DNA of 64,000 bases from Sinotaia quadrata (GCA_028829895.1 CM054180.1:113281135-113345134); one strand, 5' to 3'. Numbered from the stretch's first letter, positions 11,150 through 24,862 are shown. Notes: a model not told the origin generated them from the sequence alone. A program made the numbers and translations.

Positions 11150-13586
11150 TTAACTGTTGTTACTTCAACTAAAGCTCATATCCAAGACAATAGGTCTTGT
11201 ACTAAAGGTAAATAGTTACTGAAAAATAGATACTAAAAAGAGAGAAATATAGATAGATGGTTGGGTATAGAATAGGAGTCCAGTAAAACATTTTAGGCAG
11301 TGCTATATTTTAAATTTTCAAGTTTATACATTCAAATTCTCATTATCTCAATAAAAGAAAATAGGAATCTGAAGCTAAATTTTCTAACAGATGCTTTAAC
11401 TGCACAAACCTAAGTTTTAATTCTTTTATATTTCATACAAACAAGTATTCATTATTATTGGACATAATTCTGATAAATTTTATGCAAAATGTTGATCTAT
11501 TAAATATAATGAAAATCTTTAACAATAATTTTATGATTATTACACATAAATTAATTTAATTAAAGCTATAGGCCTACTTTATTATTATAACAAACTGTAA
11601 GCACTCATCATAAAACCAACAAATGTTACTTCCTAAGTGATACTGCAGGGACTATTATAAACCTATCTATTTTTGTTGCCCACCCAAAAATGTATCCAGC
11701 TCTTTTCACAGGTCTGCTCAGTGCTGTGTAGCCCATCTGTTATTTAGCGATGACATCAGCAATGAATCCTGACTTTATCATGTCCTGCACACAATGTAGA
11801 CAGTTAGGTGATAATGAGAAACATCATTTATCACAGTATATATCTAGGACAATACTTAAATACTAAAATAGTAAAGATAACAGCAGTAAAAAAAAAAAAG
11901 TACAATCTAATGTATATTTATCCACACCTTCAAAATTTAGGTTATCACATAATGTGATGTTGCATAGACACTAGACAGCATGACCTCAAATGAATATGGG
12001 TGTCATAAAATGTCTAAATCAAGACTAATAGTAATAGTAATACATGGTTATTGATGATTAAAGAAAAGATCAGTTGTGTACATGAACTAAGTTTAAAGGA
12101 AAATCATTTTTAATAAACCCTCATTATTTACCTTGAAAACCATCACCTGAAATAAAATATGTATGTATTTAAAATTAAATACATCTCTAAAGACTTTTAA
12201 ACACTCATGATACTCTGTTAGATATCTCACAGATGGCCGAGATTTGGTAAGATTCCATTCCAGTGAATGTAGCTTTCACTTTTTCCTTTAAATTGCCTGG
12301 GGTTAATATGAAATTTAGCACAAATGACAAAGGCTTTGGATGTGAATGAGGATGTGCAGTAAGTTTGGCACTTAGCTTTTTTCACAGTTCCATGACAGCA
12401 ATTCAGTAAACCTTACAAAATTCTTTAAAGGAAATGTGTTGATACCTAGGGAACTGCCAATTTATGATTCACCCTTCATGCTCTTCACCAACCATGCCAA
12501 GCAGTTCTCTAAAAACCAAAGGAATATCTGCCCTCTGTATTATTAACACTATTAACTATTAAAAGTATTATCCAAATTGCTGAATATATCCAGAGACTAG
12601 AGAGCAACAACTTGTCATTTCCTGAGCTGCCACCACAACTGACAAGTACATCTAAAGATCTACTGCCAACTTCCTAACACTTTAGGTGATAGGCACTGAA
12701 TGTCTAGATATTCGAAGGTGTACTAATAGGGACACATATATAATTATTTTTAGTTCCTGTGCACTCCTGACTCTCTCAGCCTCAAGTCCATTTTTGAGAA
12801 TAAGTTGTCCATCCACCAACTGACAAAGTTAGGTTTCTAATCCATTTCTAGGTGTACTAATACTGTAATAGTGATCGTGATACATATATGATATATAATT
12901 ATTTTTAGTTCCAGTGCAATTGTAATTGTAATTAATTGTAATATAAAATGCACTAACACTAATACTGTAGTAATTGCTCTTTTTTTTTTAAATTGCAAGT
13001 TACGTAACTAGTAATATTTAATTATTTTATTTTTAATTATATATAAAAATAATAAATGTTTAATATTTATCACTGTGTATTATATATTTTTTTTCAAGGC
13101 AATCAGTGAATCAAAGACTACCACATCAAAATGCAATGTCTTAAAAGGTCGAGGACTGATCTTTTTTAATTTTACATTAATCTGTTGTATACTTGTAAAT
13201 AAACATACATGTTGAGCTGATTATTGATGTTATTGTTACTGATTGACAATCTAATACTGAGATATAGATAGATTTAGAAAGTATTTGAGTTGAGCAAAAT
13301 AGGGTGAGGCTATGCTTACACACTGTTATAGTTACAACGACTCAAACGAGTAAATGCTATGCATCCATCATTTCATGAAATACAGAAAGTATGAAACCAA
13401 TTATCATATTATGAATTATATAAAAATAGTAAACTCTCCGTAAGCTAAATATAATGAAAGGAATATTCTCATGATGCACTAACTGACTAAGTACAGGACG
13501 TAAAGAAAAGACTTACAGTTTGTACACGAAGCAATACAAGATGCACAAAACCAAATGTAAGCGCGGCATGACTAAAACATGGAGGA
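11148..13586. other. AT-rich non-coding DNA
   Basis: No gene is recognised. Very AT-rich tracts occur at about 11400-11580 and 12970-13100. The only structure I can support is the duplication at 12716-12918, listed separately. Confidence 0.5.
12716..12918. repeat. Imperfect direct duplication, period about 135 bp
   Basis: AGGTGTACTAATA at 12716 recurs at 12850. In both copies it is followed by ATAATTATTTTTAGTTCC and then TGTGCA or AGTGCA. The second copy has about 20 extra bases between the blocks. A third weak echo (ACTAATACTGTAGTAA) follows near 12958. Confidence 0.6.
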
Positions 13587-13695
13587 CTGAGTGCGGGACA
13601 GTGCGGACAGCACAGTTTCCGGCTGAGTGCGAGACTGTGCGGGCCGACAAAGTTTCGGGCTGAGTGCGGGACAGTACAGGCGGAAACAGACACTC
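13587..13695. repeat. GC-rich minisatellite, three units of 36-37 bp
   Basis: Units begin with CTGAGTGCG at 13587, 13623 and 13660 and carry GGGACAGTGCGG-like and AGTTTC(C/G)GG-like blocks. The region is much richer in GC and CpG than its surroundings. The unit shares AGTGCGGG(C)AGA with the head of the longer repeat that follows, so the two may be related. Minus-strand open frames here only reflect the repeat. Confidence 0.75.
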
Positions 13696-13710
13696 GACTA
13701 AACTTGTAGG

Positions 13711-14560
13711 GATAAGTGCGGGCAGATACTGGAGCTCTCCCGATCTTACTCTCTTACTGACATACACTCGCTCTATACCAATTTTCACAACATTACAACA
13801 ATACGTTCTATTGGAATAATTAATTCAATAATTTATGCATATAATAGGCCCATAGCATATCTAATGGTGCACCAAGTGCAGGCAGATACACGCTTCCTGA
13901 AACAGGTTTCCATGCACATACTCTCAAACACACTGATATAGACAAACTATACACTAATTTTAACAAAATTACAACTGTGCATTCTCTTGGAATAGTTATT
14001 TCAATAATTTATTTGTATATTAATTCATACAGGATGGTGCGCCCAGTGCAGGCAGACACGGTAAATGCAGGCGCTTCACAGAGAAGATCTTAATGTAGGG
14101 CCTACATTTTCTCAAACACTGACCTAGACAATCTATACACTACTTTTCACAACATTCCAAAAGTGTGTTCTCTTGCAATAATTAATAATAATTTATATGT
14201 AGACGTCTATTACACCATATGGTATGGTGCACCTAGTGCAGGCAGACATGTGCTTCTCCGAACAGGTTTTAATGTACATACTCTCCAACACACCAACATA
14301 GACAAGCTAATCACTAATTTTTCAACATTCCAAACTTGCGTTCTCTTACAATATAAACTAATAATTATTTTAAAATATAAACTCATTTTTAATGTACATT
14401 ATAGAAGGTCTAAAGTGCACTTTGTGCAGGCAGACACACTTGCTTCCTCGAACGGTTTTCATGCACACACTCTCAAACACACTGACATAGACATGTTCTA
14501 CAGTAATTTTCACAACACTCCAACTGTGCATTCTCTTACAGTACTTATGTCAATAATCCT
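13711..14560. repeat. Five diverged tandem copies of a 160-190 bp repeat
   Basis: The head motif AGTGC(A/G)GGCAGA(T/C)A occurs at 13715, 13875, 14045, 14235 and about 14423, giving periods of 160, 170, 190 and 188 bp. Each copy then runs GAACAGGTTTTCATGCAC-like, CTCTCAAACACACTGA, CACTAATTTTCACAACATTCC and ATTCTCTTGCAATAATT-like blocks. Copies differ by many substitutions and indels, so this is an old, non-homogenised tandem repeat, unlike the satellite that starts about 850 bp further on. The 138-codon plus-strand frame inside it (14163-14579) spans copies and is not a gene. Confidence 0.82.
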
Positions 14561-15414
14561 TCTATCAGTCTGTATATGAGCATGTAAACATAGGTTATGT
14601 ACAACATAATCAAATTAGTGAACATAGAAATAATGTTTCATTTCCATAAAGCATTCTTCAATTCAAATCATGTATGAAATATTTCTAAGTCCTTTCTTTC
14701 TTTATCAGTCAGTTAACTTACCACAAGCTAACAATCATTTTTATGATCAGACTTGAGTTATGTCATAAACAAAGTGATTAGAATATAGAACTTTCTTCAA
14801 CAAAATAACTTTCAGTCCATCCCCGTTGGATGAAGTTGTTATAAACAAGTGTGAGACTATTAGTCAGAAAAACTACTCATCCACTTGGACTGGTTTGGAT
14901 TGTATCAGCAAGTTCTAGCATATTCTCCACTCGATTTGTTTACTCCAACTCTGGCACTTAAAAAATATCATAAGGAGTGCCTAGTGAGGGTCATGTTAAC
15001 GTTGGCAACAAATATATAATTACTATGTTTGGAAATAGGGATAGGCAAATTTACTCTGCCACAATATATAGTGTGTGTATGTTTATATATGTTATACATC
15101 ATGCTTAATTATTTTGAGAATTAGTGCAGGAGAGAAATTTTGTTCAACCTTCTCATCTTTGAACTCAAATGTCATCAGACTGGACGTGCACTATTTTGGT
15201 GCTTTGTGATAGTAACCCTTATTTAAACAGTAAAAAATACTCTTCACAACCAGGCACCCTGTTTGTAACATGAGAGTATTAGAAGTCAGCCACTAGCTGT
15301 CCCGAAAAAGCCCAGAGACTATTGTTTACTTCCGGAATCGCCAGTAACAGCCGTTATGTCGATTCAACTAGTTTCTCGATCAAGATTGTTAATAAAATGT
15401 TGTAAAGAGTGTGC
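14561..15414. other. Unique sequence between the old tandem repeat and the satellite edge
   Basis: No gene or known element is recognised. A CpG-containing patch lies at about 15300-15385, immediately before the first recognisable satellite sequence. Confidence 0.5.
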
Positions 15415-17630
15415 ATTTTTATTTGAAAATATGGATCATTTCCAGATTTTTCGATTATCAAGAATAATATTTGCGTCTTGTAAACATCGCGGAATAGACC
15501 AACATATTTTTATTTTCGTAATATTATATATTAAAATCTGGTAACATTAATTGTTTTAACAGTTATCTTTGTGAACAATAACGATTAATTAAACAAAAGA
15601 GTTCATTCATCATCATTTTTCTCTGCTTGAAAGTGTTTTAAGTGATAATTAATTGTGAAATGTAATTTAAAATTATGAGTATTAGTTGTTTATTTGTTAT
15701 GAAAATATGAATCAATTTCCAGTTTTTTCGCATATCAAAAAATAATATTTGCGTCTTGTAAACACCACGGAATTGACCAACGTATTTATATTGTAGTAAT
15801 ATTGTATATTAAAATCTGGTACCGATTAATTTTTTAAACAGTTAACTTTGTGAATAATAACGATTAATTTAATTCATCATCAATTGTTTCTCTTGCTTGA
15901 AAGTGTTTTAACTGATAATTAATTCTGAAAATTAATTTAAAATTCTGAGTATTAGTTGTTTATTAATTCGTCTGATACTGTGCATAATACAAAATGTGTG
16001 GCATCCCTTAGTATAATTTGGAACGGCTAGCACATGAAATATTGAGTATCTTTTAGCAGTGATTTGACTTTACAGTTATTCCATTGTCGTTTTTACGGAA
16101 TAAGATTGATTATTTTGTATTTGACCAAAAATACAAAGTAGCGATTTAAATAGGTACTATGTACATTGTCTCTGCAATTGGAATTTTCCTTAGACACTTC
16201 TGTCTGGAACACACAGAAGTTTAATACATAATAGATAATTTTTACATCAGGTGAACACCTTAAAGATTGGTGCAGTGCTGCATCCAACGAAAAACCTTGT
16301 TATGACAATTGGGATACAAGACTTGTGAATGAATATTTGTACAGATTTCTGAGTGTTTATAATTATTTGAAAAGATGAATCATTTTAAATTTTTTTCACA
16401 TAACACCACGGAATTGACCAACGCATTTTTATTCTCGTAATAAATATGAAATCTGGGAACGATTAATACTTTTAACAGTTAACTTTGTGAACAATAATGA
16501 TTAATTAAACATCGGAGTTCATTCATCATCAATTTTTTTCTTCTTTCTTGAAAAGTTTTTCACTGATAATTAATTGTGAAATGTAATTTAAACTTCTGAC
16601 TATTAGTTGTTTATTTGTTGTACGTTTGATACTGTGCATAATACAAAATCGGTTGCATACCTTATTTTACATTGGAACGGCGATCACATGAAATGTTGTG
16701 CATACTTTAGCAATTATTTCCCTCTAAAGGTATTCCATTGTGATTTTACGGAATGGGATTGATTATTTTCTATTTGATCAAAAATACAAAGCAGCGATTT
16801 AAATAGATACTATGTACATTGTCTCTGCAATAGAACTCTTTAACATTTTCCTGAGAATTTTCATTTTGGAACACACAGAAGTTTAATACATACTAATAAA
16901 GTATTATGGCAACATTGAAAGTGAACAGAGAAGATTGGGCCGCACCCGAAGGAAAAGGGGCGAGGTAAAGTTGGAAATGAACCGTGAAGATTGTGCTACC
17001 CCCGATGGAAAAATTTATTATGACAATTGGGATAGAAGATTTGTGAATGATTGTTGGTGCAGATATCTGAATGTTTATAATTATTAGAAAATATGAATCA
17101 TTTACCTTTTTTTTTTCACATATCAAGAATACTATTTGTGTCTTGGTAAACACCATGGAATAGACCAACGTATTTTTATTCACTTAAAGTTTCATATACT
17201 TGTTTCTTTGGGTATATATATGACTGAAGATAAGATTTATGGCATGCTAATACAAGATTGTGGTAAAATTCGAAATGAAAAGAGAAGATTGTGCTGCCCC
17301 GAAGGAAAACTTTGTTATGATAATTGGGGTAGAAAATTTGTGAATGAATTATAGTGTAGATATCTGAATGTTTAGAATTATTAAAAAATATGAATTATTT
17401 ACCATTTTTATCACATATCAAGAATAATATTTGTGTCTTGGTAAACCACGGAATTGACCAACGTATTTTTATTCTCTTAATATATATGAAATCTGAGTAC
17501 TATTACATTTTTTTTTTAACAGTTAACTTTGCGAACAATAACGATTAATAAAACATCAAGTTGAATCATCACCATTTTCTTTCTTATTTCCGGAAAGTGT
17601 TTTAACGCCTAATAATACGCAATAGAATTC
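15415..17630 (+). repeat. Decayed edge of the satellite array: diverged, internally deleted units
   Basis: The satellite anchor (ACCACGGAATTGACCAACG or a variant) appears at about 15486, 15763, 16404, 17152 and 17445, giving spacings of about 278, 641, 748, 293 and 536 bp instead of about 764. The short units are explained by internal losses. The first stops after GTTTATTTGTT and restarts at the TGAAAATATGAATCA block. The 17152 unit jumps from the anchor straight to CTTAAAGTTTCATATA. The 17445 unit jumps from GTTTTAACGCCTAAT to AATAGAATTCTTAAC. Substitutions are frequent throughout. From about 17630 the sequence is nearly identical to the core. This is the usual picture at the border of a satellite, where homogenisation fails. 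Edge units also carry a coding-like block described in the findings. Confidence 0.9.
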
Positions 17631-18740
17631 TTAACATTTTTCTGAGAAATTTTATTTTGGAACACAGAGGTTTTATATATAATAGATAATTTTAAAATCA
17701 AGTGAACACCTTAAAGTTTCATATATTTGTTCCTTTCGGTATATATATATGACTGAAGACAAGTTTTGAATCGTACTAATTGAAGATTGTTGTAAAATTG
17801 GAAATGAACAGAGAAGATTGAGTTGCCTATAAGAGAAATTTTGATATGTTAATTAGGATAGAAGATTTGTGAATTATTTTTTGTACAGATTTCTGACTGA
17901 TTATTAAATAATTTGAAAATATAAATCATTTACCATTTTTTTCACACATGAAGAAGAATAACATTTGCTTGTTTGTGAACACCACGGAATTGACCAACGT
18001 ATTTTTATTTTCTTAATATATATGAAATCTGAGTACGATTACATTTTTTTTTAACAGTTAACTTTGCGAACAATAACGATTAATAAAACATCAAGTTGAA
18101 TCATCACTAATTTCTTTCTTATTTCCGGAATGTGTTTTAACTCCTAATTAAGTGTGAAATGTAGTTTGAAATTATGAGAATTAGACTATTTGTTGTATAT
18201 AATACAAAATCGGTTGCATCCCTTATGATTATTTGGAAATGCGCGCAGACGTATTAAGGATTATCCTTTAGCAGTGATTTCCCTTTACAGTCATTTTATT
18301 GTCGTTTATTATATAGAATTGATTAAATTGCATCTGATAAAAAATAGAAAGCAGAGATTTAAAGAGGTACTATGTACAATGTCTCTGCAATAGAATTCTT
18401 TAACATTTTCCTGAGAAATTTCATGTTGGAACACAGAGGTTTAATATATAATAGATAATTTTAAAATCAAGTGAACACCTTAAAGTTTCATATATTTGTT
18501 CCTTTCGGTATATATATGACTGAAGACAAGTTTTGAAACGTACTAATTGAAGATTGTTGTAAAATTGGAAATGAACAGAGAAGATTGAGTTGCCTATAAG
18601 AGAAATTTTGATATGTTAATTAGGATAGAAGATTTGTGAATTATTTTTTGTACAGATTTCTGACTGATTATTAAATAATTTGAAAATATAAATCATTTAC
18701 CATTTATTTCACACATGAAGAAGAATGCTTGTTTGTGAAC

Positions 18741-19509
18741 ACCACGGAATTGACCAACGTATTTTTATTTTCTTAATATATATGAAATCTGAGTACGATT
18801 ACATTTTTTTTTAACAGTTAACTTTGCGAACAATAACGATTAATAAAACATCAAGTTGAATCATCACTAATTTCTTTCTTATTTCCGGAATGTGTTTTAA
18901 CTCCTAATTAAGTGTGAAATGTAGTTTGAAATTATGAGAATTAGACTATTTGTTGTATATAATACAAAATCGGTTGCATCCCTTATGATTATTTGGAAAG
19001 GCGCGCAGACGTATTAAGGATTATCCTTTAGCAGTGATTTCCCTTTACAGTCATTTTATTGTCGTTTATTATATAGAATTGATTAAATTGCATCTGATAA
19101 AAAATAGAAAGCAGAGATTTAAAGAGGTACTATGTACAATGTCTCTGCAATAGAATTCTTTAACATTTTCCTGAGAAATTTCATGTTGGAACACAGAGGT
19201 TTAATATATAATAGATAATTATAAAATCAAGTGAACACCTTAAAGTTTCATATATTTGTTCCTTTCGGTATATATATATGACTGAAGACAAGTTTTGAAT
19301 CGTACTAATTGAAGATTGTTGTAAAATTGGAAATGAACAGAGAAGATTGAGTTGCCTATAAGAGAAATTTTGATATGTTAATTAGGATAGAAGATTTGTG
19401 AATTATTTTTTGTACAGATTTCTGACTGATTATTAAATAATTTGAAAATATAAATCATTTACCATTTATTTCACACATGAAGAAGAATAATATTTGCTTG
19501 TTTGTGAAC
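18741..19509 (+). repeat. Representative full-length monomer (769 bp) with landmarks
   Basis: Landmarks in this copy: anchor ACCACGGAATTGACC at 18741; T-run then AACAGTTAAC at about 18803-18820, containing the dyad TTAACAGTTAA; CCGGAATGTG at about 18885; the AAGGCGCGCAGACG block at about 18998, the only strongly GC-rich spot; the dyad AAGGATTATCCTT at 19016-19028; an inverted repeat GCAGAGA (19111-19117) / TCTCTGC (19142-19148) with a 24-nt loop; an EcoRI site at 19153-19158; the ATTATAAAATCAAGTG variant at about 19219; the long TATATATATATG run at about 19269; TTGATATG at about 19371; and the 7-bp insertion at about 19488. Confidence 0.9.
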
Positions 19510-22500
19510 ACCACGGAATTGACCAACGTATTTTTATTTTCTTAATATATATGAAATCTGAGTACGATTACATTTTTTTTTAACAGTTAACTTTGCGAAC
19601 AATAACGATTAATAAAACATCAAGTTGAATCATCACTAATTTCTTTCTTATTTCCGGAATGTGTTTTAACTCCTAATTAAGTGTGAAATGTAGTTTGAAA
19701 TTATGAGAATTAGACTATTTGTTGTATATAATACAAAATCGGTTGCATCCCTTATGATTATTTGGAAATGCGCGCAGACGTATTAAGGATTATCCTTTAG
19801 CAGTGATTTCCCTTTACAGTCATTTTATTGTCGTTTATTATATAGAATTGATTAAATTGCATCTGATAAAAAATAGAAAGCAGAGATTTAAAGAGGTACT
19901 ATGTACAATGTCTCTGCAATAGAATTCTTTAACATTTTCCTGAGAAATTTCATGTTGGAACACAGAGGTTTAATATATAATAGATAATTTTAAAATCATG
20001 TGAACACCTTAAAGTTTCATATATTTGTTCCTTTCGGTATATATATGACTGAAGACAAGTTTTGAATCGTACTAATTGAAGATTGTTGTAAAATTGGAAA
20101 TGAACAGAGAAGATTGAGTTGCCTATAAGAGAAATTTTGATATGTTAATTAGGATAGAAGATTTGTGAATTATTTTTTGTACAGATTTCTGACTGATTAT
20201 TAAATAATTTGAAAATATAAATCATTTACCATTTATTTCACACATGAAGAAGAATAATATTTGCTTGTTTGTGAACACCACGGAATTGACCAACGTATTT
20301 TTATTTTCTTAATATATATGAAATCTGAGTACGATTACATTTTTTTTTAACAGTTAACTTTGCGAACAATAACGATTAATAAAACATCAAGTTGAATCAT
20401 CACTAATTTCTTTCTTATTTCCGGAATGTGTTTTAACTCCTAATTAAGTGTGAAATGTAGTTTGAAATTATGAGAATTAGACTATTTGTTGTATATAATA
20501 CAAAATCGGTTGCATCCCTTATGATTATTTGGAAAGGCGCGCAGACGTATTAAGGATTATCCTTTAGCAGTGATTTCCCTTTACAGTCATTTTATTGTCG
20601 TTTATTATATAGAATTGATTAAATTGCATCTGATAAAAAATAGAAAGCAGAGATTTAAAGAGGTACTATGTACAATGTCTCTGCAATAGAATTCTTTAAC
20701 ATTTTCCTGAGAAATTTCATGTTGGAACACAGAGGTTTAATATATAATAGATAATTATAAAATCAAGTGAACACCTTAAAGTTTCATATATTTGTTCCTT
20801 TCGGTATATATATATGACTGAAGACAAGTTTTGAATCGTACTAATTGAAGATTGTTGTAAAATTGGAAATGAACAGAGAAGATTGAGTTGCCTATAAGAG
20901 AAATTTTGATATGTTAATTAGGATAGAAGATTTGTGAATTATTTTTTGTACAGATTTCTGACTGATTATTAAATAATTTGAAAATATAAATCATTTACCA
21001 TTTATTTCACACATGAAGAAGAATAATATTTGCTTGTTTGTGAACACCACGGAATTGACCAACGTATTTTTATTTTCTTAATATATATGAAATCTGAGTA
21101 CGATTACATTTTTTTTTAACAGTTAACTTTGCGAACAATAACGATTAATAAAACATCAAGTTGAATCATCACTAATTTCTTTCTTATTTCCGGAATGTGT
21201 TTTAACTCCTAATTAAGTGTGAAATGTAGTTTGAAATTATGAGAATTAGACTATTTGTTGTATATAATACAAAATCGGTTGCATCCCTTATGATTATTTG
21301 GAAATGCGCGCAGACGTATTAAGGATTATCCTTTAGCAGTGATTTCCCTTTACAGTCATTTTATTGTCGTTTATTATATAGAATTGATTAAATTGCATCT
21401 GATAAAAAATAGAAAGCAGAGATTTAAAGAGGTACTATGTACAATGTCTCTGCAATAGAATTCTTTAACATTTTCCTGAGAAATTTCATGTTGGAACACA
21501 GAGGTTTAATATATAATAGATAATTTTAAAATCATGTGAACACCTTAAAGTTTCATATATTTGTTCCTTTCGGTATATATATGACTGAAGACAAGTTTTG
21601 AATCGTACTAATTGAAGATTGTTGTAAAATTGGAAATGAACAGAGAAGATTGAGTTGCCTATAAGAGAAATTTTGATATGTTAATTAGGATAGAAGATTT
21701 GTGAATTATTTTTTGTACAGATTTCTGACTGATTATTAAATAATTTGAAAATATAAATCATTTACCATTTATTTCACACATGAAGAAGAATGCTTGTTTG
21801 TGAACACCACGGAATTGACCAACGTATTTTTATTTTCTTAATATATATGAAATCTGAGTACGATTACATTTTTTTTTAACAGTTAACTTTGCGAACAATA
21901 ACGATTAATAAAACATCAAGTTGAATCATCACTAATTTCTTTCTTATTTCCGGAATGTGTTTTAACTCCTAATTAAGTGTGAAATGTAGTTTGAAATTAT
22001 GAGAATTAGACTATTTGTTGTATATAATACAAAATCGGTTGCATCCCTTATGATTATTTGGAAAGGCGCGCAGACGTATTAAGGATTATCCTTTAGCAGT
22101 GATTTCCCTTTACAGTCATTTTATTGTCGTTTATTATATAGAATTGATTAAATTGCATCTGATAAAAAATAGAAAGCAGAGATTTAAAGAGGTACTATGT
22201 ACAATGTCTCTGCAATAGAATTCTTTAACATTTTCCTGAGAAATTTCATGTTGGAACACAGAGGTTTAATATATAATAGATAATTTTAAAATCAAGTGAA
22301 CACCTTAAAGTTTCATATATTTGTTCCTTTCGGTATATATATGACTGAAGACAAGTTTTGAATCGTACTAATTGAAGATTGTTGTAAAATTGGAAATGAA
22401 CAGAGAAGATTGAGTTGCCTATAAGAGAAATTTTGGTATGTTAATTAGGATAGAAGATTTGTGAATTATTTTTTGTACAGATTTCTGACTGATTATTAAA

Positions 22501-24862
22501 TAATTTGAAAATATAAATCATTTACCATTTATTTCACACATGAAGAAGAATAATATTTGCTTGTTTGTGAACACCACGGAATTGACCAACGTATTTTTAT
22601 TTTCTTAATATATATGAAATCTGAGTACGATTACATTTTTTTTTAACAGTTAACTTTGCGAACAATAACGATTAATAAAACATCAAGTTGAATCATCACT
22701 AATTTCTTTCTTATTTCCGGAATGTGTTTTAACTCCTAATTAAGTGTGAAATGTAGTTTGAAATTATGAGAATTAGACTATTTGTTGTATATAATACAAA
22801 ATCGGTTGCATCCCTTATGATTATTTGGAAAGGCGCGCAGACGTATTAAGGATTATCCTTTAGCAGTGATTTCCCTTTACAGTCATTTTATTGTCGTTTA
22901 TTATATAGAATTGATTAAATTGCATCTGATAAAAAATAGAAAGCAGAGATTTAAAGAGGTACTATGTACAATGTCTCTGCAATAGAATTCTTTAACATTT
23001 TCCTGAGAAATTTCATGTTGGAACACAGAGGTTTAATATATAATAGATAATTTTAAAATCATGTGAACACCTTAAAGTTTCATATATTTGTTCCTTTCGG
23101 TATATATATGACTGAAGACAAGTTTTGAATCGTACTAATTGAAGATTGTTGTAAAATTGGAAATGAACAGAGAAGATTGAGTTGCCTATAAGAGAAATTT
23201 TGATATGTTAATTAGGATAGAAGATTTGTGAATTATTTTTTGTACAGATTTCTGACTGATTATTAAATAATTTGAAAATATAAATCATTTACCATTTATT
23301 TCACACATGAAGAAGAATAATATTTGCTTGTTTGTGAACACCACGGAATTGACCAACGTATTTTTATTTTCTTAATATATATGAAATCTGAGTACGATTA
23401 CATTTTTTTTTAACAGTTAACTTTGCGAACAATAACGATTAATAAAACATCAAGTTGAATCATCACTAATTTCTTTCTTATTTCCGGAATGTGTTTTAAC
23501 TCCTAATTAAGTGTGAAATGTAGTTTGAAATTATGAGAATTAGACTATTTGTTGTATATAATACAAAATCGGTTGCATCCCTTATGATTATTTGGAAAGG
23601 CGCGCAGACGTATTAAGGATTATCCTTTAGCAGTGATTTCCCTTTACAGTCATTTTATTGTCGTTTATTATATAGAATTGATTAAATTGCATCTGATAAA
23701 AAATAGAAAGCAGAGATTTAAAGAGGTACTATGTACAATGTCTCTGCAATAGAATTCTTTAACATTTTCCTGAGAAATTTCATGTTGGAACACAGAGGTT
23801 TAATATATAATAGATAATTATAAAATCAAGTGAACACCTTAAAGTTTCATATATTTGTTCCTTTCGGTATATATATATGACTGAAGACAAGTTTTGAATC
23901 GTACTAATTGAAGATTGTTGTAAAATTGGAAATGAACAGAGAAGATTGAGTTGCCTATAAGAGAAATTTTGATATGTTAATTAGGATAGAAGATTTGTGA
24001 ATTATTTTTTGTACAGATTTCTGACTGATTATTAAATAATTTGAAAATATAAATCATTTACCATTTATTTCACACATGAAGAAGAATAATATTTGCTTGT
24101 TTGTGAACACCACGGAATTGACCAACGTATTTTTATTTTCTTAATATATATGAAATCTGAGTACGATTACATTTTTTTTTAACAGTTAACTTTGCGAACA
24201 ATAACGATTAATAAAACATCAAGTTGAATCATCACTAATTTCTTTCTTATTTCCGGAATGTGTTTTAACTCCTAATTAAGTGTGAAATGTAGTTTGAAAT
24301 TATGAGAATTAGACTATTTGTTGTATATAATACAAAATCGGTTGCATCCCTTATGATTATTTGGAAAGGCGCGCAGACGTATTAATCCTTTAGCAGTGAT
24401 TTCCCTTTACAGTCATTTTATTGTCGTTTATTATATAGAATTGATTAAATTGCATCTGATAAAAAATAGAAAGCAGAGATTTAAAGAGGTACTATGTACA
24501 ATGTCTCTGCAATAGAATTCTTTAACATTTTCCTGAGAAATTTCATGTTGGAACACAGAGGTTTAATATATAATAGATAATTTTAAAATCATGTGAACAC
24601 CTTAAAGTTTCATATATTTGTTCCTTTCGGTATATATATGACTGAAGACAAGTTTTGAATCGTACTAATTGAAGATTGTTGTAAAATTGGAAATGAACAG
24701 AGAAGATTGAGTTGCCTATAAGAGAAATTTTGATATGTTAATTAGGATAGAAGATTTGTGAATTATTTTTTGTACAGATTTCTGACTGATTATTAAATAA
24801 TTTGAAAATATAAATCATTTACCATTTATTTCACACATGAAGAAGAATGCTTGTTTGTGAAC

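Noticed and set aside
13487..13788. Two overlapping minus-strand open frames rich in Pro, Ser and Cys
   Set aside because: They only read through the 36-37 bp GC-rich minisatellite and its flanks.
14163..14579. 138-codon plus-strand open frame
   Set aside because: It spans two copies of a diverged tandem repeat. The other copies have stops and indels in the same frame.
17136..17354. 72-codon open frame in the satellite edge as a functional gene
   Set aside because: It crosses the junction of an internally deleted repeat unit and is not preserved in other units. Only its C-terminal motif is noted in the findings.
18800..18820. T-run followed by AACAG as a splice acceptor in each monomer
   Set aside because: No matching donor or open frame. 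The TTTTACAG/TTTAACAG variants drift freely between monomers.
19480..19548. Repeated micro-ORF starting ATGAAGAAGAAT in each monomer (22 codons in long monomers)
   Set aside because: The 7-bp indel that separates monomer types falls inside it and shifts the frame to an early stop, so there is no sign of selection for a peptide.
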